Origin: Piscinibacter aquaticus
Lineage (GTDB): Bacteria > Pseudomonadota > Gammaproteobacteria > Burkholderiales > Burkholderiaceae_C
Assembly (NCBI GenBank): GCA_007994965.1
Contig: VOPW01000001.1
Coordinates: 3,472,001-3,536,000 of the forward strand
Length of the DNA: 64,000 bases
Direction of reading: 5' to 3'
Shown here in pieces: positions 33,340 to 42,486 of this stretch. The notes beneath the pieces were generated by a model that did not search any database, was not told the DNA's origin, and was given only the letters and a program-made list of their open reading frames with translations. Position 1 is the first letter of the stretch. Each line of letters begins with the position of its first letter. A program made the position numbers and the translations under genes.

Positions 33340-35624
33340 TCAGGTGCCGCCAAAGTCGTCGCGCGGCGGAAAGTCGGGCGCCACCTGCGGCCAGTTCAGG
33401 CGGGTGCGCACCACGCGCTGCGGCGGCGCGGGCAGGATGTCGCTGTCGACCGGCAGCATGTCGAAGCCGCCTGCGAGCAGGTGCCAGCGATCGTCGAAGG
33501 CCATCTCCAGCATGCCGCTCATCCCCGCCCCGAAAGCGGACAGGCTGACCGGCTGCGTGGTGCTCTCCTCGGTGCGCCGTAGCAGCGCGCCGTTGACGTC
33601 GAATTGCTCGGTGACGGTCAGCTGCGTGTAGGCACCGCCGCCGGCCACGCCGATCTGCACCATTTCCAGCCGCCGCGAGTCCCAGAAGACGGTGCCGCTG
33701 AAGTTGACCGCGAAGGCCCCGATCTGGTTGCCCATGCCGCCGCTGCCGCTCCAGCTGATGGTGGTGCGTGTGCGCGTGCCGCTGTCGGAGCGACTGATGG
33801 AGCCGCTCGCGCTGTAGTCGGCCCGGCTGTGCACCGAGCCGGTCAGCACGTTCAGCGGCGCGCCGCCGCGCGGGAAGGCATTGGGCTCGAGGCGCCAACC
33901 GTGCACGTCGGCGCGCAGGCGTACGGTGACGGTCATCGTCAGCGTGAGCTCGTCGATCGTGCGCACCACCTGGATCGGGATCTCCCAGTGCGTGATCGGC
34001 ACGGCATTGCTGCTGCGCCCGCCATTGACCACCTGCACGTAGCCGCCGCGTTCGAGTTCGCCGGGGCGCAGCGTCGTCTGCAGCAGGCCGCCTTGCCACA
34101 GCGGCGAGGCCAGCGCCTGCCCGCCCGCGAGCAACGGCTCGGCAGCGCGCGCGAGCAGCGGCTCTTCGAAGCGACCCATGTCGCTGGTGCCAATGCGCAA
34201 TTCCGGTTCCAGCCTGGCGGTGGCAGGCAGTGACGGCGTGGACGCAGCCACGCCAGCGGCCGCTCGACCGAACTGCCCAACCAGCTCGATCTCGAGCGCG
34301 TGTTCCTTGATCGTCACGTAGTCGATCGTCGGCAGCAGGGCGTTGACGTACAACGCAGCCTGCTGCTCCTGAAGGTAGTCGAGCGGCGATGAGGCCGCGC
34401 CGGTGATGCCGCGACCGATGAGGTGGGAGATCGTCTCGCCCATGCCATAGGCACGCAGCCGCGGCTCGGACTTCTGGCGCACAACCGCGCCGTCCAGGTT
34501 GTTGGTGGCCAGGTTCAGCTGGATCAGATCGTCGGCGAAGCCCAGCAGGCGCTGCCAGGGCACGGCGCTGCTCCAGCCGAGGATGTGGCGCAGGTTCGCC
34601 CGCCGCAGTGCCGAGACCCAGCCCGACAGCGACGGCGCTCCGGTGAGGTTGAAGATGCCGATGCACCCGTGGGAAGCTCCACAGGCCGGCGTCGGGCCAC
34701 TCGGGCCCGATCGCCGTGCCGGCAAACGGCTCCCATGAAGTTCCGGCGCCGCGCAGGCGCACCGCATGCACGACGATGCCCGCCTTGAGCTCGGCGTCAT
34801 AACGCACCAGGTTGGCTTCCGTGGCCGCCGTGTCCACGCAGATGACCGTGCGCGACGGGTCGTCGGGCCCGGCCTGCGCCGCCATCGCGGTGAGGAAGAA
34901 CACCCCGTCGCCGCGGATCCGGCTCAGGCCGTCCAGGCCCGAGGCCTGGGCCGGGTCCAGGGCTCGCCGCGGTCCGCGCCGGGCAGCACGAAACCGCGCC
35001 CCAGCGCCATGGCCCGAAGGTTCGGCAAGGTGTCGGGGCCGACCCAGTCCCGGCACAGGTGCGCCGCATCCACGCTGGCGCTGACCGGCTTTGGCCGAGC
35101 ATGTCGAGCTGGCGGTACTGCTGGCCGACGAGGATGGACGGCGTATCGGCCCTCGCCCTGCCGCCGCGCGCTTGCGCCTGTCTGCCGCCGGCGAGGCCGG
35201 CGCGGATCCATTGCCGCTCGCCGGCTCGAGGTTGTTGGGCACGACGAGGTACTGGCCGTCGGTGAAGCGGGCCCAGACATTGCCGACCGCGGACGAGACG
35301 CCCACCGCTTCCAGCGCCGGCATGGCGCGCAGGGCCTGCACCAGGGCCGCCTCGTCGAAACGCGCCGCACCGGCGGCCAGGGCCGCCCACGGCGGCGCGA
35401 ACGGATTCGAGTGTCTGCAGCCGCGCGCTCAGGCTCACCGCAGCACCCGGCGTGCCGCTGCCCGGCACGCTGCCGCCGCCCGGGCTGCCGCCGCCGGCGT
35501 CGCCGCCAGCGGGTGCATCCCCGCCCCCGCCGCCACATGCGGCGAGGCCGCCGCCCGCCAACCACACCATGCCCGGGGCGGCCAGGGCCAGAAAGCGCCG
35601 GCGTCGTTCGTCGAATTGGTCCAT
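33340..35624 (-). CDS. Large unrecognised lipoprotein with twin-arginine-like signal, several frameshifts
   Basis: I do not recognise this family. The start MDQFDERRRRFLALAAPGMVWLAGGGLAACGGGGG has an Arg-rich stretch, a hydrophobic helix and a lipobox-like LAAC, so it is probably a lipoprotein, perhaps exported by Tat. A Gly/Ser/Pro linker follows. The main part (clean from about 34640 to the stop) is rich in beta-strand-like segments with many Thr/Ser (LTMTVTVRLRADVHGWRL, RTRTTISWSGSGGMGNQIG, YTQLTVTEQFDVNG) and no enzyme motif I can name. Frames break near 34670, 34940, 35095, 35210 and 35400. About 760 residues after repair. The ATG at 35624 has a GAGAGGAG site. It is alone between pobA and LIV set 2. 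Confidence 0.6.
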
Positions 35625-35701
35625 GCCCTGCTCCTCTCGCATGCCCTGGCGGGCGGATGAGGGCAGTCTGGCGAGGCGGGCGTTACGGCAGCGTTAGTGG
35701 C

Positions 35702-36407
35702 TCAGTGGCTGGCCACTGCCAGCCAGCGGTCAAGGGTGTCGGGATCGGCCAGCAGTGCCTCGCTCTCCCTTGATGCACCACCGCGCCGCGGTCGAGCACC
35801 ACGGCGTGGTGGGTGATCGGCAGGATCATGCGCGGGTTCTGCTCGACGATGATGGCCGACATGCCCTCGTCGCGCACCACGCGGCCGATCGATCGCAGCA
35901 GTTCCTCGACGATGATCGGCGCGAGGCCTTCGAGCGGCTCGTCGAGCAGCAGCAGCTTCGATTCAGCACCAGCGCGCGCGCCACCGCGAGCATCTGCTGC
36001 TCGCCGCCGGAGAGCTGGTTGCCGAGGTTGGCCTTGCGTTCTTCCAGCCGCGGGAACATCTCGTAGGCGCGCTTCACCGTCCACGGCCCCGGCCGGGCCA
36101 CGGCGGTGAGGTTCTCCTCGACGGTCAGCGACTTGAAGATGTTGCGCTCCTGCGGCACCCAGCCGATGCCGGCGGCGGCGCGCTTGAACGACGGCATCGC
36201 GGTCAGCTCGACGCCATCGAGCACGATGCGGCCGGCGTGGTGGCGCGTCGCGCCGACCAGCGTGTTGAGCAGCGTGGTCTTGCCGGTGCCGTTGCGGCCG
36301 AGCAGCGCCAGCGAGCGGCCCTTCTCCACCACCAGGCTCACGCCCTGCACCACCACGGCCTCGCCGTAGCCGGACTTCAGGTTCTCCACCCGCAGCAGCT
36401 CAGCCAT
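35702..36407 (-). CDS. LIV-type ABC transporter ATPase (LivF-like), set 2, two frameshifts
   Basis: Walker A LLGRNGTGKTTLLNTLVG, IGWVPQERNIFKSLTVEENL, signature QLSGGEQQMLAVARAL, Walker B LLLLDEPLEGLAPIIVEELL and HAVVLDRGAVV near the end. A base is missing near 35963 (ALVLNPKLL) and another near 35775; the true end is SEALLADPDTLDRWLAVASH with its stop at 35702. Repaired length is 235 residues. Its start overlaps the livG stop by 8 bp. Confidence 0.88.
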
Positions 36408-37155
36408 GCGGCGTGCCCTCCCCGAGGTAGACCGACTTCACGCGCGGATCGCTCGCGATGCTCTTCACGTCGCCTTCGGCGAACAGCGCACCGTTGACCA
36501 GCACGGAGACGGTGCGTGCGAAATTGAAGACGAGGTCCATGTCGTGCTCGATGAGCAGCACCGTCACCTCGGCCGGCAGCGCGTTGACGATGTCGAAGAT
36601 CTCCTGCCGCTCGCCCTCGGGCACGCCGGCCACCGGCTCGTCGAGCAGCAGCATGCGCGGGTTGCAGGCCAGCGCCGTGGCGATCTCCAGCTGGCGGCGC
36701 TTGCCGTAGGCCAGCAGCGCGACTTTCTGGTCCTGCACGTCGTCGAGGTGGAACTGCTTGAGCAGCTCATCGCAGCGCTGCGCCACGCGCTCGTCGCGGC
36801 CGAGCGCCTGCCAGAGGCGGCCACTGATGCCGAGCTGGTTGGAGACGGTCAGCGCCAGCGACTGCAGCGGCGTCAGTTCGTTGAACAGCTGATTGATCTG
36901 GAAGGTGCGCACGATGCCGCGGCGCACGCGCTGGTGCGAGGGCAGCCTGGTGATGTCCTGGCCTTCGAGGATCACGCTGCCCGAGGTCGGCTCGAGCACG
37001 CCGGTCAGCAGGTTGATCAGCGTGGTCTTGCCGGCGCCGTTCGGGCCGATCAGCGCCTGCCGAGCGCCCTTCTCCACCTTCAGCGACACGTCGTTGGTGG
37101 CCGCGAAGGCGCCGAAGCGCTTGACGAGGTTGCGGGTTTCGAGGACGGTCGTCAT
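36400..37155 (-). CDS. LIV-type ABC transporter ATPase (LivG-like), set 2
   Basis: Intact, 251 residues from the ATG at 37153-37155 (MTTVLETRNLVKRFGAF). An upstream in-frame ATG at 37188 would add 11 residues reading into a repeat-like gap, so I prefer the shorter form. Walker [39 protein letters not shown], signature LAYGKRRQLEIATAL, Walker B PRMLLLDEPVAGVPEGE. Confidence 0.91.
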   Translation of the reverse strand: MTTVLETRNLVKRFGAFAATNDVSLKVEKGARQALIGPNGAGKTTLINLLTGVLEPTSGSVILEGQDITRLPSHQRVRRGIVRTFQINQLFNELTPLQSLALTVSNQLGISGRLWQALGRDERVAQRCDELLKQFHLDDVQDQKVALLAYGKRRQLEIATALACNPRMLLLDEPVAGVPEGERQEIFDIVNALPAEVTVLLIEHDMDLVFNFARTVSVLVNGALFAEGDVKSIASDPRVKSVYLGEGTPHG

Positions 37156-37242
37156 AGCGTTGCGGGCCGAGCGCTGGGCCGCTCCCAAGCCGGCCCGCGC
37201 CCCCTCGGGGGTGGACTTCGATACTCCGAAGGCCGGGGGTTG
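37156..37242. repeat. REP-like GC-rich intergenic element A
   Basis: The 87-bp gap between livM and livG of set 2 contains CCCAAGCCGGCCCGCGCC, CCCTCGGGGG and a CTTCGATACTCCGAAG hairpin. Similar runs (CCGGC...GCCGGGCCGC next to CCCTTGGGGG or CCCCAAGG) fill the gaps at 39054-39153 and 53383-53457. Such elements are common between operon genes in this bacterial group. The similarity among the three is loose. Confidence 0.35.
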
Positions 37243-38196
37243 TCATTTCTTGAACCACAGCCAGGGTTTGAAGAAGCGGTCTCGGCCGACCATCACCAGG
37301 ATCACGAGGAACAGGCCGAGCCAGAAGGTCCAGTACTGCGGCGTCCAGGCGGAGAGCACGTCGTGCAGCAGCTTGAAGGCGATGGCGCCGAACAGGCCGC
37401 CCCACAGCCAGCCGGCGCCGCCGATCACCACCATCAGCATGGTGTCGGCGCTGCGGTGGAAGTCCAGGCCGTCGAGCGAGGCGAAGCCGGTGGTCTGCGC
37501 CATCAGCGCGCCGGCCGCACCGGCCATCGCGGCGGAGATGGTGTAGATCACGCCGAGCCGCGCATCGACGTTCAGGCCGATCGCCGAGGCGCGCAGGCGG
37601 TTGTCGCGGATCGCCTGCAGCGACCAGCCGAACGGCGACTGCACGATGCCCCGCGCGATCAAGAGGCCGATCACCAGCACGATCAGCGAATAGGCCAGCG
37701 CCACGCGGCCGTAGAGATCGAACTCGAAGCGGCCGAGCAGCGAGCCCATCACCACGCCCTGCAGGCCATCGGCGCCGCCGGTGAAGTCGAGCTTGTTGGC
37801 CAGCTCGTAGAGCAGCGCCGCCACGCCCAGCGTGATCATCAGCCGCGCCAGATCGGAGCCGCGCATCACCAGGATGCTGCTGGCTGCGCCGAGCAGCGTG
37901 GTCACGCCGATGCCGACCGCCAGGCCGACCAGCGGATCGGGGTTCACGTGCTTGGCAAACAGCGCCGCCGCGTAGGCGCCGGTGCCGAAGAAGGCCGCGT
38001 GGCCGAGCGAGACGATGCCGGCATAACCGAGGATGAGATCGAGCGAGACCGCGAACAGCGCGAAGATCGCGATCTCGTTGGCCAGCAGCGAATGCTGTTC
38101 GCCGGCTGCGAACCAGCTCAGCGGCAGCGCGACGAGGATCGCGATCTCCCAGGCCTTCCAGCGGCGGCCCTGGGCCAGTGACTGCGCCGCACTCAT
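37243..38196 (-). CDS. LIV-type ABC transporter permease (LivM-like), set 2
   Basis: 317 residues, intact. About nine helices; IAIFALFAVSLDLILGYAGIVSLGHAAFFGTGAYAA, LGVAALLYELANKLDFTGGADGLQGV, QSPFGWSLQAIRDNRLRASAIGLNVDARLGVIYTISAAMAGAAGALMAQTTGFASLD and VVIGGAGWLWGGLFGAIAF are typical LivM segments. The ATG at 38194-38196 overlaps the livH stop by 4 bp. Confidence 0.93.
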   Translation of the reverse strand: MSAAQSLAQGRRWKAWEIAILVALPLSWFAAGEQHSLLANEIAIFALFAVSLDLILGYAGIVSLGHAAFFGTGAYAAALFAKHVNPDPLVGLAVGIGVTTLLGAASSILVMRGSDLARLMITLGVAALLYELANKLDFTGGADGLQGVVMGSLLGRFEFDLYGRVALAYSLIVLVIGLLIARGIVQSPFGWSLQAIRDNRLRASAIGLNVDARLGVIYTISAAMAGAAGALMAQTTGFASLDGLDFHRSADTMLMVVIGGAGWLWGGLFGAIAFKLLHDVLSAWTPQYWTFWLGLFLVILVMVGRDRFFKPWLWFKK

Positions 38197-39053
38197 TTCG
38201 TCGCTCCCCGGCCGAACAGGCCCTGCGGGCGCCAGAACAGGATGGCCACCATCAGCGCGTAGACGACGAAGGCGCCGAGCTGCGGCACGTAGTACTTGCC
38301 CATCACGTCGGCGATGCCCAGCAGCAGCGCGGCCAACAGCGGGCCGGTGATGGTGGTGGTGCCGCCGACCGACACGACGATCAGGAAATAGATCATGAAC
38401 TTGAGCGGGAAGCTCGGGTCCAGGCCCAGCACCTCGGCCCCGAGCGCACCGCCCAGGCCGGCGAGGCCCGAGCCCACCGCGAAGGTGACGCTGAAGACCT
38501 GGTTGACGTTGATGCCGAGACCCGCGGCCACGCGCGGATCGTCCACCGCCGCGCGCAGCCGGCTGCCGAAGCGCGTGCGCGCCAGGATCAGCTGCAGGAT
38601 GGCGGTGAGCACCGTGCAGACGATCACGATGAAGAGGCGGTACTTGCCGATGCCCACGCCGGCGATCTCGAAGCGGCCCTGCAGGAACTCCGGCAGCTTG
38701 ATGATCTGCTGCTGCGAGCCGACGATGTAGTCGACCGCGGCGACCGTCATGAAGACGATGCCGATCGAGAACAGCACGTGGTCGAGGTGCGGCCGCTTGT
38801 ACATCGGCCGGTACAGCGTGCGCTCCGCCACCGCGCCCACCGCCGCCGGGATGAGGAAGGCGAGCGGCAGCGTCGCCAGGAAGGGCACGCCGGCGCGATC
38901 CATCAGCAGCACCGTCACGTAGCCGCCGGCCATCGCGAAGGCGCCGTGCGCCAGGTTGACGAAATTCATCAAACCCAGCGTCACGGCCAGCCCAACCGCG
39001 AGCACGAACAGCAGCATGCCGTAGGCGATGCCGTCGAAGAGGAGTGTGAGCAT
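38193..39053 (-). CDS. LIV-type ABC transporter permease (LivH-like), set 2
   Basis: 286 residues, intact. Starts MLTLLFDGIAYGMLLFVLAVGLAVTLGLMNFVNLAHGAFAMAGGY, with RTRFGSRLRAAVDDPRVAAGLGINV and the EAA-like VVSVGGTTTITGPLLAALLLG. It is separated from the binding-protein gene by a 100-bp repeat-like gap but is clearly in the same operon orientation. Confidence 0.93.
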   Translation of the reverse strand: MLTLLFDGIAYGMLLFVLAVGLAVTLGLMNFVNLAHGAFAMAGGYVTVLLMDRAGVPFLATLPLAFLIPAAVGAVAERTLYRPMYKRPHLDHVLFSIGIVFMTVAAVDYIVGSQQQIIKLPEFLQGRFEIAGVGIGKYRLFIVIVCTVLTAILQLILARTRFGSRLRAAVDDPRVAAGLGINVNQVFSVTFAVGSGLAGLGGALGAEVLGLDPSFPLKFMIYFLIVVSVGGTTTITGPLLAALLLGIADVMGKYYVPQLGAFVVYALMVAILFWRPQGLFGRGATK

Positions 39054-39153
39054 GGTGGAAGGAGCTCGGTGCCCTCAAGCGGTCGCCGCGGAACCGGCTT
39101 CGCCGGGCCGCTGGCGGCGCTCCCTTGGGGGTGCGCCGTCAGGCGCTCCGGGG
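39054..39153. repeat. REP-like GC-rich intergenic element B
   Basis: 100-bp gap between the set 2 binding-protein gene and livH. Contains AACCGGCTTCGCCGGGCCGC, then CTCCCTTGGGGG and GGCGCTCCGGGG. The ACCGGCTTCGCCGG core forms a 6-bp stem. Related in flavour to elements at 37156 and 53383; no ORF inside. Confidence 0.35.
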
Positions 39154-40329
39154 TTACTTCGTTTTCCCGGGGTCCTTCATGGCCTTGATCGCGTCGAACT
39201 CCACGTTGTGCAGTTCGCCACCCACGCGCTCGACCTTGCGGATGTACATGTCGTGCACGATGTCGCGCGTCTGCGCGTCGATCAGCACTGGCCGCGCGGG
39301 CTCTCGAAGACCTGGCCCTTCATCGCATTGAGCAGCGCCTCGCCGCCGGCGCCCTTGGTGACCTTCAGCGCTTCCATGATCACGCGCATGCCGTCGTAGC
39401 CGCCGACGGCCATGAAGTTCGGCCGCATGCCGTTGTTGGCCTTCTTGAAGGCCTCGACGAACTTCTGGTTGACCGCCGACTTGTGGTTCGCCGCATAGTG
39501 GTGCGCGGTGACCACGCCCAGCGCCACGTCGCCCATGTCGTTGAGCTGGTCGTCGTCGGTGATGTCACCGGTGCCGATCAGCCGGATGCCGGCCTTGTCC
39601 AGGCCGCGCTCGGCAAACTGCTTCATGAAGGCCGCGCCCTGGCCCGAGGGCAGGAAGACGAACAGCGCGTCCGGCTTGGCATCACGCACCTTCTGCAGCA
39701 CCGGCGCGAAGTCCGGGCTGCGCAGCGGCGTGCGCAGCTTCTCCATCACCGTGCCGCTGTTGAGCACGATGCGGTCGGCGAAGTAGCGCTCGGCGTCGAT
39801 GCCGGGCGCGTAGTCGCTGACCAGCGTGACGACCTTCTTGATGCCGTTCTTGTTGGCCCATTCGGCGATCGCGACGGACGCCTGCGGCAGCGTGAAGCTG
39901 GTGCGCACGACGAAGGGCGAGGCTTCGGTGATGGCCGAGGTGGCCGCGGCCATCACGACCATCGGCGTCTTCGATTGCGTGGCGATCGGCGCGGTGGCCA
40001 TGGCGGCGGGCGTGATGCCGAAGCCGGCCAGCGCCACTACCTTCTCCTGCACCACCAGCTCCTGCGCGAGGCGGCGCGTGGTGTCGGGCACGGTGGCATC
40101 ATCCTTGACGATCACTTCCACCTTGCGGCCGGCGATCATGTTGCCGTTCTGCGCCGTAGAGCCTCACCGCCGCGTCGATCTGCCGGCCGGTGGTGGCCTG
40201 CTGGCCCGTCATCGGCAGGATCAGGCCGATCTTGATCGGATCGGCGGCCAGGGCCTGCGGGCCGACGAGGCCCATGCCCAGGGTCAGGGAGGCGGCGGCG
40301 AGGCCGCGCAGGGCAGTGCGCTTGTGCAT
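39154..40329 (-). CDS. ABC transporter substrate-binding protein (Peripla_BP_6), set 2, two frameshifts
   Basis: Signal peptide MHKRTALRGLAAASLTLGMG...ALAAD, then PIKIGLILPMTGQQATTGRQIDAAVRLY, VKDDATVPDTTRRLAQELV, VVMAAATSAITEASPFVVRTSFTLPQ and LVSDYAPGIDAERYF, a type I periplasmic binding protein. Near 40157 two bases are missing (TACCTGGCGCAG would give LYLAQNGNMIAGRKVEV). Near 39286 GGCCAGTGCTG should be GGCCAGGTGCTG, giving the C-terminus LIDAQTRDIVHDMYIRKVERVGGE... and a stop at 39154. Repaired length about 392. Ligand unknown; the lobe sequence resembles binding proteins for aromatic acids in related bacteria. Confidence 0.87.
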
Positions 40330-40593
40330 GTGAAGTCTCCAGGAGGGGGCCCGATTCTCGCGCCGGCGGCCGAGGCGCCCATCGTGGGCTTCACCTACTG
40401 CGGGGAACCCTGAGGGCGCTCCGCCACCAGCCTGTGGATCGGGCCGCGATGGTGGGGCGGCACAGGGCCGCGGACAACCGGCCCCCCCACTATCAGCTAT
40501 CGCAATCGGGCATGGGCGTGCGATCGGGCCCGACGGCCGGGCTGCCCGGCGCGCTCCTATGATTGCCCGCGACATCCGTTTCGGGAGACACCC
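40330..40593. other. 264-bp divergent intergenic region
   Basis: Lies between the set 2 binding-protein gene (minus) and the MetE-like gene (plus), so it must hold both promoters. A TATGAT hexamer at 40558-40563 is a candidate -10 for the plus-strand gene. I looked for a cobalamin or SAM riboswitch before the MetE-like gene and saw none. No ORF with family resemblance. Confidence 0.4.
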
Positions 40594-41712
40594 ATGACCG
40601 CACGCACCACCCCGCCCTTCCGCGCCGACCACGTCGGCAGCTTCCTGCGCCCGGCCTACCTGCTGGAGGCGCGCGAGCAGTTCTTCCAGAAGAAGGACAT
40701 CACCGCCGAGCAGCTGCGCGCGGTGGAAGACAAGGCGATCACCGAGATCGTCAGGTTCCAGCAGGACGTGGGCCTGCAGTCGATCACCGACGGCGAGTTC
40801 CGCCGCACCTATTTCCACATCGACTTCCTCGAGCAGCTCGGCGGCGTGAAGACCGACATCCCGGTCACCGTGAAGAAGCCCGACGGCACCGAGGAGCTCG
40901 CGCCGCCAGTGATCCGCGTGATCGACAAGGTCCGCCACGTGAAGGACATCCAGAAGGCGGACTTCGAGTACCTGAAGTCGCAGATTGCCGCGGGCATGAC
41001 GCCGAAGGTGACCATCCCCAGCCCGACGATGCTGCACTTCCGCGGCGGCCGTGCCGGCATCAGCCGCGAGGCTTATCCGGAGCTGGAGCCGGCGTTCTAC
41101 GACGACGTCGCGCAGGCCTACGGCGAAGAGCTGCAGTCGCTCTACGACGCCGGCTGCCGCTACGTGCAGATGGACGACACCAACCTCGCCTACCTGTGCG
41201 ACGAGAAGATGCGCGAGGCGGCCCGCCAGCGCGGCGATGACCCGAACGAACTGCCGCACCGCTATGCGAAGTTCATCAACAAGGTGGTGGCCCGCAAGCC
41301 GGCCGGCATGACGCTGGCGATGCACCTGTGCCGCGGCAACTTCAAGAGCACGCACGCTGCCGCCGGCAACTACGAGCCGGTGGCCGAGGCGCTGCTGGCC
41401 GAGATGAACCTCGACGCCTTCTTCCTCGAGTACGACGACGACCGCTCGGGCGACTTCCGCCCGCTGCGCTTCCTGCCCAAGGGCAAGATCGTCGTGCTGG
41501 GCCTGGTCACCACCAAGTTCGGCCAGCTGGAGAAGAAGGACGACCTCAAGCGCCGCATCGACGAGGCCGCGAAGTACGCGCCGCTCGACCAGCTGTGCCT
41601 GTCGCCGCAGTGCGGCTTCTCCAGCACCGTGCACGGCAACAACATCGCGGTGGAAGACCAGCGCCGCAAGTTGGCCCTGGTGGTGGAGACGGCGAAGGAA
41701 GTCTGGGGCTGA
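40594..41712 (+). CDS. Cobalamin-independent methionine-synthase-II-like protein (MetE C-terminal domain only)
   Basis: 372 residues, intact: a stand-alone MetE C-terminal barrel. FRADHVGSFLRPAYLLEAREQF is the typical start; DVGLQSITDGEFRRTYFHIDF and QMDDTNLAYLC follow. The zinc-site residues are in LAMHLCRGNFKS (His, Cys), FLEYDDDRSGDF (Glu) and LSPQCGFSSTVHGN (Cys). Such short homologues act as methyltransferases from methylcobalamin, methylfolate or other donors, and are often found near aromatic methoxyl metabolism. The true methyl donor is not predictable. The following TetR and hydrolase genes are in the same direction. Confidence 0.85.
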   Translation: MTARTTPPFRADHVGSFLRPAYLLEAREQFFQKKDITAEQLRAVEDKAITEIVRFQQDVGLQSITDGEFRRTYFHIDFLEQLGGVKTDIPVTVKKPDGTEELAPPVIRVIDKVRHVKDIQKADFEYLKSQIAAGMTPKVTIPSPTMLHFRGGRAGISREAYPELEPAFYDDVAQAYGEELQSLYDAGCRYVQMDDTNLAYLCDEKMREAARQRGDDPNELPHRYAKFINKVVARKPAGMTLAMHLCRGNFKSTHAAAGNYEPVAEALLAEMNLDAFFLEYDDDRSGDFRPLRFLPKGKIVVLGLVTTKFGQLEKKDDLKRRIDEAAKYAPLDQLCLSPQCGFSSTVHGNNIAVEDQRRKLALVVETAKEVWG

Positions 41713-41730
41713 TCGCCCGGCACTTGCGCT

Positions 41731-41748
41731 TTCGCACGACCGTGCTAA
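41731..41748. promoter_or_regulatory. TetR-type operator overlapping the tetR promoter
   Basis: TTCGCACG AC CGTGCTAA is an 18-bp inverted repeat with one mismatch. It is almost the same as the perfect palindrome at 42454. It covers the spacer and -10 (TAAATT 41745-41750) of a promoter with TTGCGC at 41724, which suggests autorepression by the adjacent TetR protein. Confidence 0.6.
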
Positions 41749-41758
41749 ATTGGAGTCC

Positions 41759-42403
41759 ATGGACGGCTCCATCACGGTCGAGGCGAAGACGCAGCGCAGC
41801 GGGCTGACACTCGCGGCCATCCTCGACACCGCGCTCGAGATGGCCGCCGCCGACGGGCTGGAGAGCCTGACGATCGGGGAGGTGGCCAAGCGGCTGGGGC
41901 TGTCCAAGAGCGGCGTGTTCTCGCGCATCGGCTCGCGCGAGGCGCTGCAGAAGGCGGTGATCGAGGAGTACGACCGCCGCTTCCTGCAGGATGTGTTCGT
42001 GCCGGCGATGCGCGAGCCGCGCGGCCTGCCGCGGCTGAACGCGATCATGCGGCTGTGGCTGCAGCGTGCGCGCGATGTGGAGATCCGCACCGGCTGCATC
42101 TACTGCGCCGGCGCCTTCGAGTTCGACGACCGCGAAGGCCCGTTGCGCGACCTGCTGCTCGACGGCACGATGCGCTGGCGCGCGGCGCTCAAGCGCACCG
42201 TGATCCAGGCCATCGAGGCAGGCCACCTGCAGCCCGACACCGACGCCGAGCAGCTCGTCTACGAACTCGACGGCCTGTTCGTCGCGCTGATGCGCGAGGC
42301 GCGCTTCCTGCGAGACCCCAAAGCCGCCGACCGCGCCTGGCTTGCCTACCAGCGCATGATCGGCTCGCTGCTCACCGAGCGCGCGCGCCAGCCGCAGCGC
42401 TGA
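41759..42403 (+). CDS. TetR-family transcriptional repressor
   Basis: 214 residues, intact. HTH: LAAILDTALEMAAADGLESLTIGEVAKRLGLSKSGVFSRIGSREALQKAVI, followed by an all-helical ligand domain with GCIYCAGAFEFDDREGPLRDLLLDG. I use ATG 41759. The in-frame TTG at 41750 would place the start inside the promoter. Operators with the same half-site lie before this gene and before the next one, so it probably represses itself and the alpha/beta hydrolase. Confidence 0.9.
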   Translation: MDGSITVEAKTQRSGLTLAAILDTALEMAAADGLESLTIGEVAKRLGLSKSGVFSRIGSREALQKAVIEEYDRRFLQDVFVPAMREPRGLPRLNAIMRLWLQRARDVEIRTGCIYCAGAFEFDDREGPLRDLLLDGTMRWRAALKRTVIQAIEAGHLQPDTDAEQLVYELDGLFVALMREARFLRDPKAADRAWLAYQRMIGSLLTERARQPQR

Positions 42404-42453
42404 CTCCCGATGAATCCTTCTTCCGCCCCGGCGGCCCCTTGCCGCACCCACAT

Positions 42454-42471
42454 TTCGCACGCTCGTGCGAA
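42454..42471. promoter_or_regulatory. Perfect 18-bp operator before the hydrolase
   Basis: TTCGCACG CT CGTGCGAA, perfectly palindromic, 16 bp upstream of the hydrolase start codon. It has the same arms as the site before tetR (41731). Two matching sites flanking one tetR gene are strong evidence of a small autoregulated unit. Confidence 0.65.
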
Positions 42472-42486
42472 CACAGGAGATCCCGA

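Noticed and set aside
40330..40593. Cobalamin or SAM riboswitch before the MetE-like gene
   Set aside because: No B12 box or SAM aptamer core could be recognised in either orientation.
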